A stretch of DNA of 64,000 nt from Streptomyces sp. AC550_RSS872. GTDB taxonomy: Bacteria; Actinomycetota; Actinomycetes; Streptomycetales; Streptomycetaceae. Positions 17,287-24,573 of the stretch are shown here, piece by piece. The notes under the pieces were generated by a model that worked only from the letters and a program-made list of their open reading frames with translations, had not been told where the DNA came from and searched no databases. The translations under genes were made by a program, and so were the position numbers. The stretch is from NCBI RefSeq assembly GCF_019049285.1, contig NZ_JAGMUL010000028.1:124001-188000 (forward strand). The letters run 5' to 3'. Numbering within the stretch: position 1 is the first letter of the stretch; every line of letters starts with the position of its first letter.

Positions 17287-17940
17287 TCACGCTGCGGCGT
17301 AGTCGGCGAGCGACGGCGCCAACAGGCCGAAGGCACTGTCCGCCTCTGCGGTGACAGTGGCGGAGATTTGGGCGTTGTCCTGGCCGATGAGGGTGAGTTC
17401 CTGGATGCGCTGGAACAGGGTGCGGTGTACGGCGCCGAGCAGGGCGGCGGCGGTCCGGGGGGCGATGTCGCCGCGGAGTGCGCCGGTGGCATCGGCCAAG
17501 GCGTCTGCCAAGGCGGCCTCGCGCAGGTCGTGCAGGTCGCGCAGCCGGGCGGAGAGGGTGGGGCTGTCGGCGATCATGCCGGCGAAGTCGGGGCCGGAGA
17601 ACCCGGCGACCGGGTCGGCGTTCGCAGCCGCTTCGGTGAAGGCGTGATGCAGGGCCGACAGGGCCGACTCGCCGGTCCGACGGCTGGTCACCGTACCGGC
17701 CAGGGTGGCGATGAAGGCGTCCTGGTGGTCCAGGGCCAGGTCCTCCTTGCGCGGGAAGTAGTTGGTGACCGTCTTCTTCGCCACCCGCGCGGCGGCGGCG
17801 ATCTCGGCGATGGTGGTCCGCTCGAAACCCTGGGCGAGGAACAAGCCGGTGGCGACGTCGGAGATGAGCTGACGGGTCTCCTGCTTCTTGGATTCCCGCA
17901 GGCCGACGGGGGGCGCGGGCGAGGTGGCGTCGGTAGTCAT
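17287..17940 (-). CDS. TetR/AcrR family repressor, divergent from the Vat/Vgb operon
   Basis: This 217-residue TetR-type protein has an N-terminal HTH (about residues 20-66: QLISDVATGLFLAQGFERTT, then IAEIAAAARVAKKTVTNYFP) and a helical ligand-binding C-terminal domain. It is transcribed away from the streptogramin-resistance genes. The 106-base gap to the leader ORF contains a dyad overlapping a consensus promoter, the usual arrangement for a local drug-responsive repressor. The inducing ligand may be a streptogramin or another substrate of the operon; this is inference from position. Its own ribosome site is weak. Confidence 0.9.
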   Translation of the reverse strand: MTTDATSPAPPVGLRESKKQETRQLISDVATGLFLAQGFERTTIAEIAAAARVAKKTVTNYFPRKEDLALDHQDAFIATLAGTVTSRRTGESALSALHHAFTEAAANADPVAGFSGPDFAGMIADSPTLSARLRDLHDLREAALADALADATGALRGDIAPRTAAALLGAVHRTLFQRIQELTLIGQDNAQISATVTAEADSAFGLLAPSLADYAAA

Positions 17941-17965
17941 GGAGAAATCTTACCCTCGTAGCATT

Positions 17966-17999
17966 TTTATGTTGACACCCTCAATGGAGTCAGTATAAA
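17966..17999 (+). promoter_or_regulatory. Promoter with an overlapping TetR-type operator
   Basis: TTGACA (17972-17977) and TATAAA (17994-17999), 16 bases apart, form an unusually good vegetative promoter reading toward the resistance genes. Overlaid on it is an imperfect dyad: TTTATGTTGAC (17966-17976) and GTCAGTATAAA (17989-17999) match at 9 of 11 positions with a 12-base centre. Both promoter boxes lie inside the arms. A bound TetR dimer would therefore shut the promoter, and the dyad is also 26 bases from the tetR start, allowing autoregulation. Confidence 0.7.
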
Positions 18000-18002
18000 T
18001 TT

Positions 18003-18042
18003 ACGTCCGTCGCAAGTTTCCTGCGGAGCGAAGAACGGACGT
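18003..18042 (+). other. Leader hairpin between promoter and short ORF
   Basis: A perfect 8-base inverted repeat, ACGTCCGT (18003-18010) and ACGGACGT (18035-18042), begins four bases past the -10 box and ends four bases before the ATG of the 36-codon ORF. The second arm contains the only ribosome-site-like bases (CGGACG) upstream of that ATG, so pairing could limit its translation. It could also be a regulator site. Confidence 0.45.
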
Positions 18043-18046
18043 ACTC

Positions 18047-18157
18047 ATGCTCGAATCCCTGCCCGTCGCCCTTCGGGTCGCGCCCGTCGCGCTCGACCCG
18101 GTGCTGGCCGAGCGCGACAACCTCGCCCAGGCTCTGCCGCGCCGCTGCGGCTACTGA
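18047..18157 (+). CDS. Possible 36-residue leader peptide of the resistance operon
   Basis: An ATG-started frame encodes 36 residues beginning MLESLPVALRVAPVALDPVL and ending in PRRCGY. It is the first open frame after the promoter and stops 57 bases before the glyoxalase-fold gene. A short GC hairpin (GCCGC...GCGGC) overlaps its end. Ribosome-targeting antibiotic resistance genes are often controlled by leader peptides, so this could be one. It could equally be the stump of a deleted gene or chance. No similar peptide is recognised. Confidence 0.35.
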   Translation: MLESLPVALRVAPVALDPVLAERDNLAQALPRRCGY

Positions 18158-18214
18158 CCTGAGCCCACCCGGCACCCCCGCTCCACCTCCCGGAAACCAC
18201 TGAGGAGAGGCACC

Positions 18215-18613
18215 TTGCAGATCACCGCGTCCACCGTCTCGCTCACCGTCGACGATGTCGCCGCGTCCCAGCGGTTCTTCACCACCCACCTCGGCTACAT
18301 CGAGCAGGCCGCCGCCGATGGGTTCGCCTCCCTGTCGCGCGACGACGCCGCGCTGGACATCGTCCTGCTCGCCCGCGGCACCGAGGTGCTGCCGGCCGAC
18401 CAGCGCGACCAGCACGCCTCCGGCCTGATCCTCGCCTTCACCACCACCGGCATCGCGCACGAGGAGAAGCGACTGCGCACCGAGGGCGTCGAGATCACCA
18501 TGCCGCTGCGCGAGGAACCCTGGGGCGAACGCCTCTTCCAGGTCACCGACCCCAACGGGGTGATCGTCCAGTTCGTCGAATGGGTCACCCCGCCCGGCCC
18601 CGAGAACGCCTGA
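18215..18613 (+). CDS. Glyoxalase/bleomycin-resistance (VOC) fold protein
   Basis: This 132-residue VOC protein starts with TTG after GAGGAGAGG. It opens TVSLTVDDVAASQRFFTTHL-GY, the usual first VOC module, and closes with GERLFQVTDPNGVIVQFVEW. Residues at VOC metal positions are only partly kept: a Glu in the FVEW strand is present, but the first-strand His is replaced by Ser. It may therefore bind rather than convert its ligand. As the first full gene of the operon with Vat and Vgb, a role in drug binding or detoxification is plausible but unproven. Confidence 0.85.
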   Translation: MQITASTVSLTVDDVAASQRFFTTHLGYIEQAAADGFASLSRDDAALDIVLLARGTEVLPADQRDQHASGLILAFTTTGIAHEEKRLRTEGVEITMPLREEPWGERLFQVTDPNGVIVQFVEWVTPPGPENA

Positions 18614-18708
18614 CGGCCCACCGCATCAGGCCGAATCCGGGCCATGCCCCGGCAACGCCCGGCCCGGACCGTGTGCGACATCCCGCAAACCGGCAAAGGA
18701 CCTCGACC

Positions 18709-19365
18709 TTGTCACCTGATCCGACCACCGTTCACCCGCTGCCCGCCCACGACCGCGTGGTCTTCCTCAAACCGCTGGTCACCTCACCGAACATCGCCGT
18801 GGGCGAGTACACCTACTACGACGATCCGAACGGCGCCACGGACTTCGAGCACCGCAACGTCCTCTACGCCTACGGGCCAGAGCGTCTCATCATCGGCAAG
18901 TACTGTGCGATCGCCTCGGGAAGCACATTCCTGATGGCCGGTGCCGAGCATCCGACGATGGGGGTGTCCACGTACCCGTTCACCATGTTCGGCGGCCGGT
19001 GGGCCGAACAGACTCTGGACATCGTCACCGCCATGCCCAGCCGCGGCGACACGGTCGTCGGCAACGACGTCTGGTTCGGTTACCGGACGACCGTCATGCC
19101 CGGCGTGCGGATCGGCGACGGCTCCATCATCGCGGCCGGTGCCGTGGTCACCGCCGACGTTCCGCCCTACACGATCGTCGGCGGCAACCCGGCCAGACCG
19201 ATCCGACAACGCTTCACCGACGCCGACACCGAGCGGCTGCTGCGCGCCGCGTGGTGGGACTGGCCCGCCGATCTGGTCACCGAACACGCCCGCACCATCA
19301 TGGCCGGAGCCCCGGCCGACATCGAACGCATCGCCACCGAGCACGGTTTGGGGAAGCCCCTTTGA
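18709..19365 (+). CDS. vat: Streptogramin A O-acetyltransferase (Vat-type xenobiotic acetyltransferase)
   Basis: This 218-residue left-handed beta-helix acyltransferase starts at TTG after AAAGGACC. It has the Vat/CatB layout: VGEYTYYDDPNG, LIIGKYCAIASGSTFLMAGA, the catalytic His81 in AEHPTMGVSTYPF (position 82 in VatD, from memory), hexapeptide repeats in VVGNDVWFGYRTTVMPGVRI and GDGSIIAAGAVVTADVPPYT, then IVGGNPARPIRQRF. The family transfers acetyl from acetyl-CoA to the group A streptogramin hydroxyl, blocking ribosome binding. Its stop overlaps the start of the adjoining Vgb gene (TTGA), and that pairing makes streptogramin a much likelier substrate than chloramphenicol. Confidence 0.85.
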   Translation: MSPDPTTVHPLPAHDRVVFLKPLVTSPNIAVGEYTYYDDPNGATDFEHRNVLYAYGPERLIIGKYCAIASGSTFLMAGAEHPTMGVSTYPFTMFGGRWAEQTLDIVTAMPSRGDTVVGNDVWFGYRTTVMPGVRIGDGSIIAAGAVVTADVPPYTIVGGNPARPIRQRFTDADTERLLRAAWWDWPADLVTEHARTIMAGAPADIERIATEHGLGKPL

Positions 19366-20261
19366 CCCAGATATCCATCGAAGAGCACGCGGTGGCCGAC
19401 AGCGAGGCCGGACCCTACGCCCTCACCACGGGGACGGACGGCGCGCTGTGGTTCACCCTCGTCCACAGCGGCCGGATCGGCCGGCTCGTCCCCGGCGAGG
19501 AGCCGACGACCCATCAGCTCGACCCCACCTGCGGGCCGACCGTCATCACACCCGGTCCCGACGGTGCGCTGTGGTTCACCGAGTACCGGGCCGACCGGAT
19601 CGGGCGGATCACCACCGACGGCGTCATCGACGAATTCGACGTGCCCACACCCGGCTGCGGACCATTCGGCATCGCGACGGGACCCGACGGCGCGCTGTGG
19701 TTCACCGAGACAGCATCCGACCGTATCGGCCGCATCACCGCCGACGGCCGCATCACCGAGTTCCCGCTCCCCCTCACAGGCGCGTTCCCCTCCGCGATCA
19801 CCGCAGGCAACGACGGCGGGATGTGGTTCACCCTCAACCAGGCGAACGCCCTCGGCCGGATCGGCATGGACGGTGCGGTCACCATCCATCCCCTGCCGAC
19901 GGAGGCGGCGGGGCCGGTGGGGATCGCCACAGGCCGTGACGGCGCGCTGTGGTTCGTCGAGATCGCCGCCGGTCAGATCGGACGGATCACTCCCGACGGG
20001 CAGATCACCGAGTTCCCCCTGCCCGACCGCACCGCCCGACCGCACGCCGTCACCGTCGATGAACAGGGCGCCGCATGGTTCACCGAATGGGGCGGCAACC
20101 GCGTCGGCATGATCGCCCCCGACGACTCCATCACCGTCCACGACCTGCCCACTCCCCATTCCGAACCGCACGGAATCACCGTCGGCCCCGACGGCGCCCT
20201 GTGGACCGCACTGGAGACCGGCGCACTCGCCCGCGTCGCCCCAGCGGACAGCACCACCTGA
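19362..20261 (+). CDS. vgb: Streptogramin B lyase (virginiamycin B lyase, Vgb)
   Basis: This 299-residue protein is a seven-bladed propeller built of repeated DGALWFTE-type blades and starts at TTG inside the Vat stop. Vgb enzymes linearise group B streptogramins by magnesium-dependent elimination at the ester bond rather than by hydrolysis. Residues recalled as catalytic or substrate-binding in staphylococcal Vgb are present at the same numbers: His228 in RPHAV, Glu268 and His270 in HSEPHGI. The last Glu is at 285 (TALE), and the N-terminal GPY has its Tyr at 19. Length equals that of the staphylococcal enzyme. With Vat it would cover both drug components. Confidence 0.92.
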   Translation: MTQISIEEHAVADSEAGPYALTTGTDGALWFTLVHSGRIGRLVPGEEPTTHQLDPTCGPTVITPGPDGALWFTEYRADRIGRITTDGVIDEFDVPTPGCGPFGIATGPDGALWFTETASDRIGRITADGRITEFPLPLTGAFPSAITAGNDGGMWFTLNQANALGRIGMDGAVTIHPLPTEAAGPVGIATGRDGALWFVEIAAGQIGRITPDGQITEFPLPDRTARPHAVTVDEQGAAWFTEWGGNRVGMIAPDDSITVHDLPTPHSEPHGITVGPDGALWTALETGALARVAPADSTT

Positions 20262-20324
20262 CCAGGCTGTATCTCACACAGCATCAGCAGGGGTCGCCCG
20301 TACGGCGGCCGGAGAGGAGCATCC

Positions 20325-20672
20325 TTGAAATACGCACTCGTGATCTTCGAGACGGACGAGTCACGCCGCCGGATCCAGGTCGACCGGGCCGCATATCGCA
20401 AGGAATACGAAGGCTGGATCGGCAGCCTCGCCGCCGCCGGGAAACTGGTCGGCGGGGAGGCTCTGGAGACCGAGCACATCACTCCGGCGACGGTGCGCAC
20501 AAAGGCCGACGGGACATCAGCGGTGACCGACGGGCCCGCGCAGGCCGGAGAGGAGACCCTCGGCGGCTGGTTCATCATCGAGGTGGCCGACCGCGAGGAA
20601 GCCCTCGAACTGGCCAAGAGCCTCCCCACCCCGGAGACCATCGAGATCCGCCCGATCCTCGAATCGGCCTGA
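20325..20672 (+). CDS. YCII-related domain protein
   Basis: This 115-residue protein starts at TTG after GGAGAGGAG. It opens KYALVIFETDES and has AYRKEYEGWIGSLAAAGKLV followed by GGEALE, the layout of actinomycete YCII-domain proteins, which are small ferredoxin-like dimers with a His-Asp pair in some members; that pair is not evident here. A closing segment (GGWFIIEVADREEALELAKS) fits the fold. It lies 63 bases after Vgb and probably ends the operon. Biochemical role unknown. Confidence 0.85.
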   Translation: MKYALVIFETDESRRRIQVDRAAYRKEYEGWIGSLAAAGKLVGGEALETEHITPATVRTKADGTSAVTDGPAQAGEETLGGWFIIEVADREEALELAKSLPTPETIEIRPILESA

Positions 20673-20745
20673 ACAACACCGGAGACCGGCCCGACGACAT
20701 AGCGCCCGGCCACGGGAACGCCAGTGTCGTGCCGCCCGGCCTCCG

Positions 20746-20937
20746 GCCGATGTATCGCACCGTGCACATCTGGAGGGCGAACGAGCTGGTGGTGCGCAGA
20801 GCGTCGCAGCGCGATCAGATCGCGGTCGACGTCGCCCAGGAAGAAGAACCGCTCCAGCTCGGTTCGGGTCGGGTCGGCCACTCGGCGAACTTCCCGTACG
20901 CCTCGGCCTGCTCATCAGTCAGAAGCTCCACCGGCAC
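20746..20937 (-). pseudogene. Frameshifted N-terminal fragment of a Tn3-family transposase
   Basis: Reading down the minus strand from the GTG at 20937, three frames in turn encode VELLTDEQAEAYGKFAEWPT, then ELERFFFLGDVDRDLIALRR, then FALQMCTVRYIG. Joined, these are the start of a Tn3-family (DUF4158-type) transposase. At least two frameshifts break it, and homology stops at about 20746, so only some 65 of nearly 1000 residues remain. It lies directly after the resistance operon and is the only mobile-element sequence I see nearby. Tn3 terminal repeats were not identified, though they would be expected in the 20940-21000 stretch. Confidence 0.7.
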
Positions 20938-21069
20938 GAGCGGACCGTAGACACCCCCAGTACTCGCCCGGCGATCTTTCCGTGAACCTCAGTGGAGCGC
21001 CAGCCGGTGTACTGGCCGACCTTGATCGTTCTCGGTGCCGACCGCTGTACCGATGTTCCCCGAGGTCGC

Positions 21070-21103
21070 AAACGGCCCCCGGCCCACCGGCCGGGGGCCG
21101 TTT
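21070..21103. terminator. Strong hairpin terminator downstream of the resistance region
   Basis: AAACGGCCCCCGGCC (21070-21084) and GGCCGGGGGCCGTTT (21089-21103) form a perfect 15-base stem with a CACC loop, with A and T tracts at the edges, so it can work on either strand. It separates the resistance/Tn3 remnant from the secreted nuclease gene. The stretch 20938-21245 contains no credible gene. Confidence 0.75.
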
Positions 21104-21245
21104 CGGCGTCAACTAACGCACTCATGCCCCGATTTGCCGTTTCCCGTCACCCAATGGACACGCGCAAGCCCTCGACACCACCGCATGTGCATGCCACTCT
21201 CCCGTTTGCCGCCTCCATTCAACCCGCGTAGATGGGACACCCCAC

Positions 21246-22055
21246 ATGCTGGCGACACACATACGCCACCGCCGCTGGAAGTCCGTGGCGCTGACGACGG
21301 CAGCCGTCCTGGTCGGCCTCACCACCCCGGCGCTCATGGCCTCCCCGGCCGCCGCGACGACGACGGAGTACGACGACACGTACTACGCCGATGCGATCGG
21401 CAAGACCGGTACGGCGCTGAAGGACTCGCTGCACACGATCATCAGCGACCAGACGAAGATCTCGTACTCGGCGGTCTGGAACGCGCTGAAGGCCGCCGAC
21501 CAGGATCCGAACAACAGCAACAACGTGATCCTGCTGTACAGCGGTGTGTCCCGCAGCAAGTCCCTCAACGGCGGCGACGTCGGCGACTGGAACCGCGAGC
21601 ACACCTGGGCCAAGTCCCACGGCGACTTCGGCGAGGCGATCGGCCCCGGCACGGACCTGCACCACCTGCGCGCCTGCGACGTCCGGATCAACAGCATCCG
21701 CGGCAACCTGGACTTCGACAACGGCGGCAGCGCAGTCACGGGCGGCGGCGGCAGCACCGTCGACTCCGACTCCTTCGCCCCCCGCGCCGCGGACCGGGGC
21801 GACGTGGCCCGCATGATCCTCTACATGGCCGTGCGGTACGAGGGTGACGACGGCTGGGCCGACCTGGAGCCCAACGAGAAGGTCGGCAACGACTCCAACC
21901 CCTTCATGGGCAAGCTCTCCGTCCTCAAGGCGTGGAACGAGGCGGACCCGCCGAGCGCCTTCGAGGAGCGCCGCAACGAGGTCATCTACGACTCCTACCA
22001 GCACAACCGCAACCCGTTCATCGACCACCCGGAGTGGGTCGAGGCGATCTGGTAG
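21246..22055 (+). CDS. Secreted endonuclease I family nuclease
   Basis: This 269-residue protein has a signal region (about 1-37, ending SPAAATTTEY) and the endonuclease_1 (EndA/BSn-type) core. WNREHTWAKSHGDFG and GTDLHHLRACDVRINSIRGN contain the His-metal-type active site, followed by LDFDNGG and the closing PFIDHPEWVEAIW. It should be a non-specific extracellular DNase or RNase using Mg or Ca. A 39-base part of its coding sequence (21945-21983) recurs at 22549-22587 beyond the next gene. The ribosome site is weak (GGGACACCCCAC before ATG). Confidence 0.88.
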   Translation: MLATHIRHRRWKSVALTTAAVLVGLTTPALMASPAAATTTEYDDTYYADAIGKTGTALKDSLHTIISDQTKISYSAVWNALKAADQDPNNSNNVILLYSGVSRSKSLNGGDVGDWNREHTWAKSHGDFGEAIGPGTDLHHLRACDVRINSIRGNLDFDNGGSAVTGGGGSTVDSDSFAPRAADRGDVARMILYMAVRYEGDDGWADLEPNEKVGNDSNPFMGKLSVLKAWNEADPPSAFEERRNEVIYDSYQHNRNPFIDHPEWVEAIW

Positions 22056-22169
22056 GCGCCGCCCTATAAGGTTCCAGGTTCGCTCCGCGCCGATGGTCGT
22101 ACACCATGGTGGCCGCGCCTTTTGACGGGCGCGGCCACCATGTCGCACACACGAAACGGGGAACCGCCG

Positions 22170-22550
22170 ATGAAGAGCGCACAGCGCCTGGCAGCACTCA
22201 CCGCGAGCGCTGCCCTGGCGGCGACGGGCCTGACCGCCCTGGGCGCCGCGCCCGCCGCCGCCGACACCGTCATCTCGTGCAGCAGGGCCAAGACGATCTC
22301 GACGGGCTGGGGGCAGGTGACGTACACCCCGTGCACGAAGTCGACTTCGGCGGCCACCCACTACAAGAGGGTCTACGGCACCGTGCGCGACACGAAGACC
22401 GACGGCTGCAACGTCACCGCGACGTTCAAGGTCTTCCTGGACGACGTGGAGAAGCACAAGAGGACCTACACCACAGGAAGCTCCCAGTCCTTCGACAGCG
22501 GCTTTCTGGGCGGGAACTCGTCCAGCCTGACCTTGTCCAAGTCCTGCTGA
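22170..22550 (+). CDS. Small secreted protein of unknown function
   Basis: This 126-residue protein has a clear Sec signal (MKSAQRLAALTASAALAATG, cleavage near PAAADT) and a mature part of about 78 residues with four cysteines, the first in ISCSRAKTIS and the last the C-terminal residue. The start ATG at 22170 follows ACGGGGAACC; in-frame ATG codons at 22122 and 22140 would lengthen it without a better ribosome site. Its stop codon TGA is contributed by the duplicated 39-base nuclease segment. No family recognised. Confidence 0.7.
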   Translation: MKSAQRLAALTASAALAATGLTALGAAPAAADTVISCSRAKTISTGWGQVTYTPCTKSTSAATHYKRVYGTVRDTKTDGCNVTATFKVFLDDVEKHKRTYTTGSSQSFDSGFLGGNSSSLTLSKSC

Positions 22551-22587
22551 CCCGCCGAGCGCCTTCGAGGAGCGCCGCAACGAGGTC
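22549..22587 (+). repeat. 39-base duplicate of the nuclease coding sequence
   Basis: Bases 22549-22587 (beginning GACCCGCCGAGCGCCTTCG) are identical to 21945-21983 inside the nuclease gene, 604 bases upstream in the same orientation. The copy is non-coding except that its first bases complete the stop codon of the small secreted-protein gene. The sequence after it differs from the nuclease, so this is a partial duplication left by recombination or a lost second nuclease gene. Confidence 0.9.
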
Positions 22588-22649
22588 GTCTGCGGTCACC
22601 ACCTGTACAGCGGAATGACCCGCGCCGATCCGATGCCGTTGACACGGCT

Positions 22650-22895
22650 ATGAAGAAGATCAGCGCGCTCGTCGCGTTCACCATGGCAGCCCTCGTCATC
22701 GCCACCCCGGCCCACGCCGACGACGGCGACCGGGGCCGTGTCACCATCGCCGGCTACACCACCCCCGACCTATGCAGGCAGGCGCTCGCCCTCGTCCCGA
22801 TGGCGGCACCGTGGACCGGCCGCGCGGTGGACGACGCGTGCTACGACCGCGACCACAGCACGATTGAGCAGGGCTCCTGGGTCGTCATGTCGTGA
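22650..22895 (+). CDS. Small secreted protein, 81 residues
   Basis: The product has a Sec signal (MKKISALVAFTMAALVIATP-AHA) and a mature part of about 58 residues with two cysteines (DLCRQALALV and DDACYDRD), probably one disulfide. Its last 11 bases overlap the end of the convergent ThDP-enzyme gene. No Shine-Dalgarno is evident before the ATG; TTGACA lies only ten bases upstream, so the promoter is elsewhere. Unrecognised; similar small secreted Streptomyces proteins exist. Confidence 0.6.
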   Translation: MKKISALVAFTMAALVIATPAHADDGDRGRVTIAGYTTPDLCRQALALVPMAAPWTGRAVDDACYDRDHSTIEQGSWVVMS

Positions 22896-24573
22896 GGTGC
22901 GTCGGCGCGAACATCCGCAGCACCGCCGGGAGGACGACCACTGACGGGCCGGAGGTCTGAAGCGCCTTCGCCAGGTCCGCCTCCAGCGTCTCCGGGGTCG
23001 TACGGATCCCGGGGACGCCGAACGACTCCGCCAGCGCCGCATAGTCCGGCCGGGTCAGCTCGGTCGCCGTGGCCTCGCCGAAGGCGTCCGTCATGTACTC
23101 GCGCAGGATGCCGTAGCCACCGTCGTCGACGATGAGCCAGGTGACGTTCAGGTCGTACTGGCGGGCCGTGGCCAGCTCGGCGATCGAGTACAGGGCGCCT
23201 CCGTCGCCGGACACCGCGAGCACCGGCCGGGTGGGGTCCGCGGCGGCCGCGCCGAGCGCCGCGGGGAAGCCGTAGCCGAGGCCGCCGGCGCCCTGGGCGG
23301 AGTGCATGTGGTTGGGGCCCTGGGCGTCGAACGCCGACCAGGCCCAGTAGGCGAGGATCGTCATGTCCCAGAAGGACGGGGAGTCGGCGGGCAGAGCACG
23401 CCGGACTGCCGCCAACACGTCCTGCTCCAGGGTGAGTTCCTGGGCGCCGATCCGCTCCGACACCTTCCCGAGGACCTCACGCACCCGCTCCGGCGCCGTG
23501 ACGTCCTCCCGTTCCGACACCGTCTCCAGCAGCGCCTGGAGCGCGAGGCGGGCGTCGGCGTGGATGCCCAGCGCCGGGTGGTTGGACTCCAGCTTGCCGA
23601 GGTCGGCCTCGATCTGGACGACCCGGCCGCGCGGCTTGAACGTGTGGTAGTTCGAGGAGAGTTCGCCGAGGCCGGAGCCGACGACGAGGAGTACGTCGGC
23701 GTCCTCCAGGAAGTCGGTGGTGTGCCGGTCCTCGATCCAGGACTGGAGGGACAGCGGGTGCGTCCAGGGGAAGGCGCCCTTGCCGCCGGGGGTCGTGACG
23801 ACCGGTGCCTGGAGCATCTCCGCCAGCTGACGGAGCTTCTTCGAGGCGTCGGAGCGGATTACTCCCCCGCCCGCGATGATCGCCGGGCGGGCGGCGTGGG
23901 ACAGCAGGTGGGCGGCCAGTGCCGTCAGCTCGGGGCGCGGCGGCAGCTCGTCCGGGAAGGCGTCGCCGCCCGTCACGACGGGGATCGACGTCTCGGCCAG
24001 CAGTACGTCCTGCGGGATCTCCACCCACACCGGTCCGTGCGGGGCGGTCAGCGCCGACTTCCAGGCCGCCTCGATGGCGGAGGGGATCTGCGACTGGCTG
24101 CGGACCGTGTGGACCGACTTCACCACGCCCCGGAACGACGCCGCCTGGTCCGGGAGTTCGTGCAGATAGCCGTGGCGGCCGCCGCCGAGCCCCGCCGTCG
24201 GGATCTGGCTGCTGATCGCCAGCACGGGCGCCGAGGCCGCCGCCGCCTCCTGGAGCGCGGCCAGCGAGGTCAGCGCGCCCGGGCCCGTCGACAGCAGCAG
24301 CGGGGCCGCCTCACCGGTGATCCGGCCGTACGCGTCCGCCGCGAACCCGGCGTTGTTCTCCACCCGCAGCCCGATGTACCTGAGGTCGGAGCGCCGTAGC
24401 GCGTCGAACATGCCGAGCGCGTGCTGGCCGGGCAGCCCGAAGACGGTCGTCGCGCCGAGCCCGGCCAGCGTCTCCACGACCAGGTCTCCGCCGCCTCGAC
24501 CGACGGGAGGATTCAGTGCGGCGGCGATCTGCTCCTCCGTCGGGCGGAGCACCAGGTCGTGGTCGTGGGTCAC
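22885..24573 (-). CDS. Thiamine-diphosphate enzyme of the acetolactate synthase-like family
   Basis: This 562-residue protein has the three-domain POX/ALS fold. Domain 1 has the cofactor-activating Glu72 in [16 protein letters not shown]; the middle domain spans about 210-340; the C-terminal ThDP-binding domain has [16 protein letters not shown] followed by LIVDDGGYG, where DD replaces the usual NN. Its start GTG overlaps the stop of the agmatinase gene (GTGA), so the two are cotranslated and probably act in one pathway, perhaps downstream of guanidine or arginine breakdown. Acetolactate synthase activity itself is not implied; substrate unknown. Confidence 0.85.
   Translation of the reverse strand: MTHDHDLVLRPTEEQIAAALNPPVGRGGGDLVVETLAGLGATTVFGLPGQHALGMFDALRRSDLRYIGLRVENNAGFAADAYGRITGEAAPLLLSTGPGALTSLAALQEAAAASAPVLAISSQIPTAGLGGGRHGYLHELPDQAASFRGVVKSVHTVRSQSQIPSAIEAAWKSALTAPHGPVWVEIPQDVLLAETSIPVVTGGDAFPDELPPRPELTALAAHLLSHAARPAIIAGGGVIRSDASKKLRQLAEMLQAPVVTTPGGKGAFPWTHPLSLQSWIEDRHTTDFLEDADVLLVVGSGLGELSSNYHTFKPRGRVVQIEADLGKLESNHPALGIHADARLALQALLETVSEREDVTAPERVREVLGKVSERIGAQELTLEQDVLAAVRRALPADSPSFWDMTILAYWAWSAFDAQGPNHMHSAQGAGGLGYGFPAALGAAAADPTRPVLAVSGDGGALYSIAELATARQYDLNVTWLIVDDGGYGILREYMTDAFGEATATELTRPDYAALAESFGVPGIRTTPETLEADLAKALQTSGPSVVVLPAVLRMFAPTHLTT

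Noticed and set aside
18709..19365. Chloramphenicol acetyltransferase (CatB) as the identity of the hexapeptide acyltransferase
   Set aside because: CatB and Vat are close relatives, but overlap with a clear streptogramin B lyase gene favours Vat.
20673..21069. Complete transposon after the resistance operon
   Set aside because: Only about 65 residues of a broken transposase are recognisable; no resolvase gene or terminal repeats could be identified by eye.
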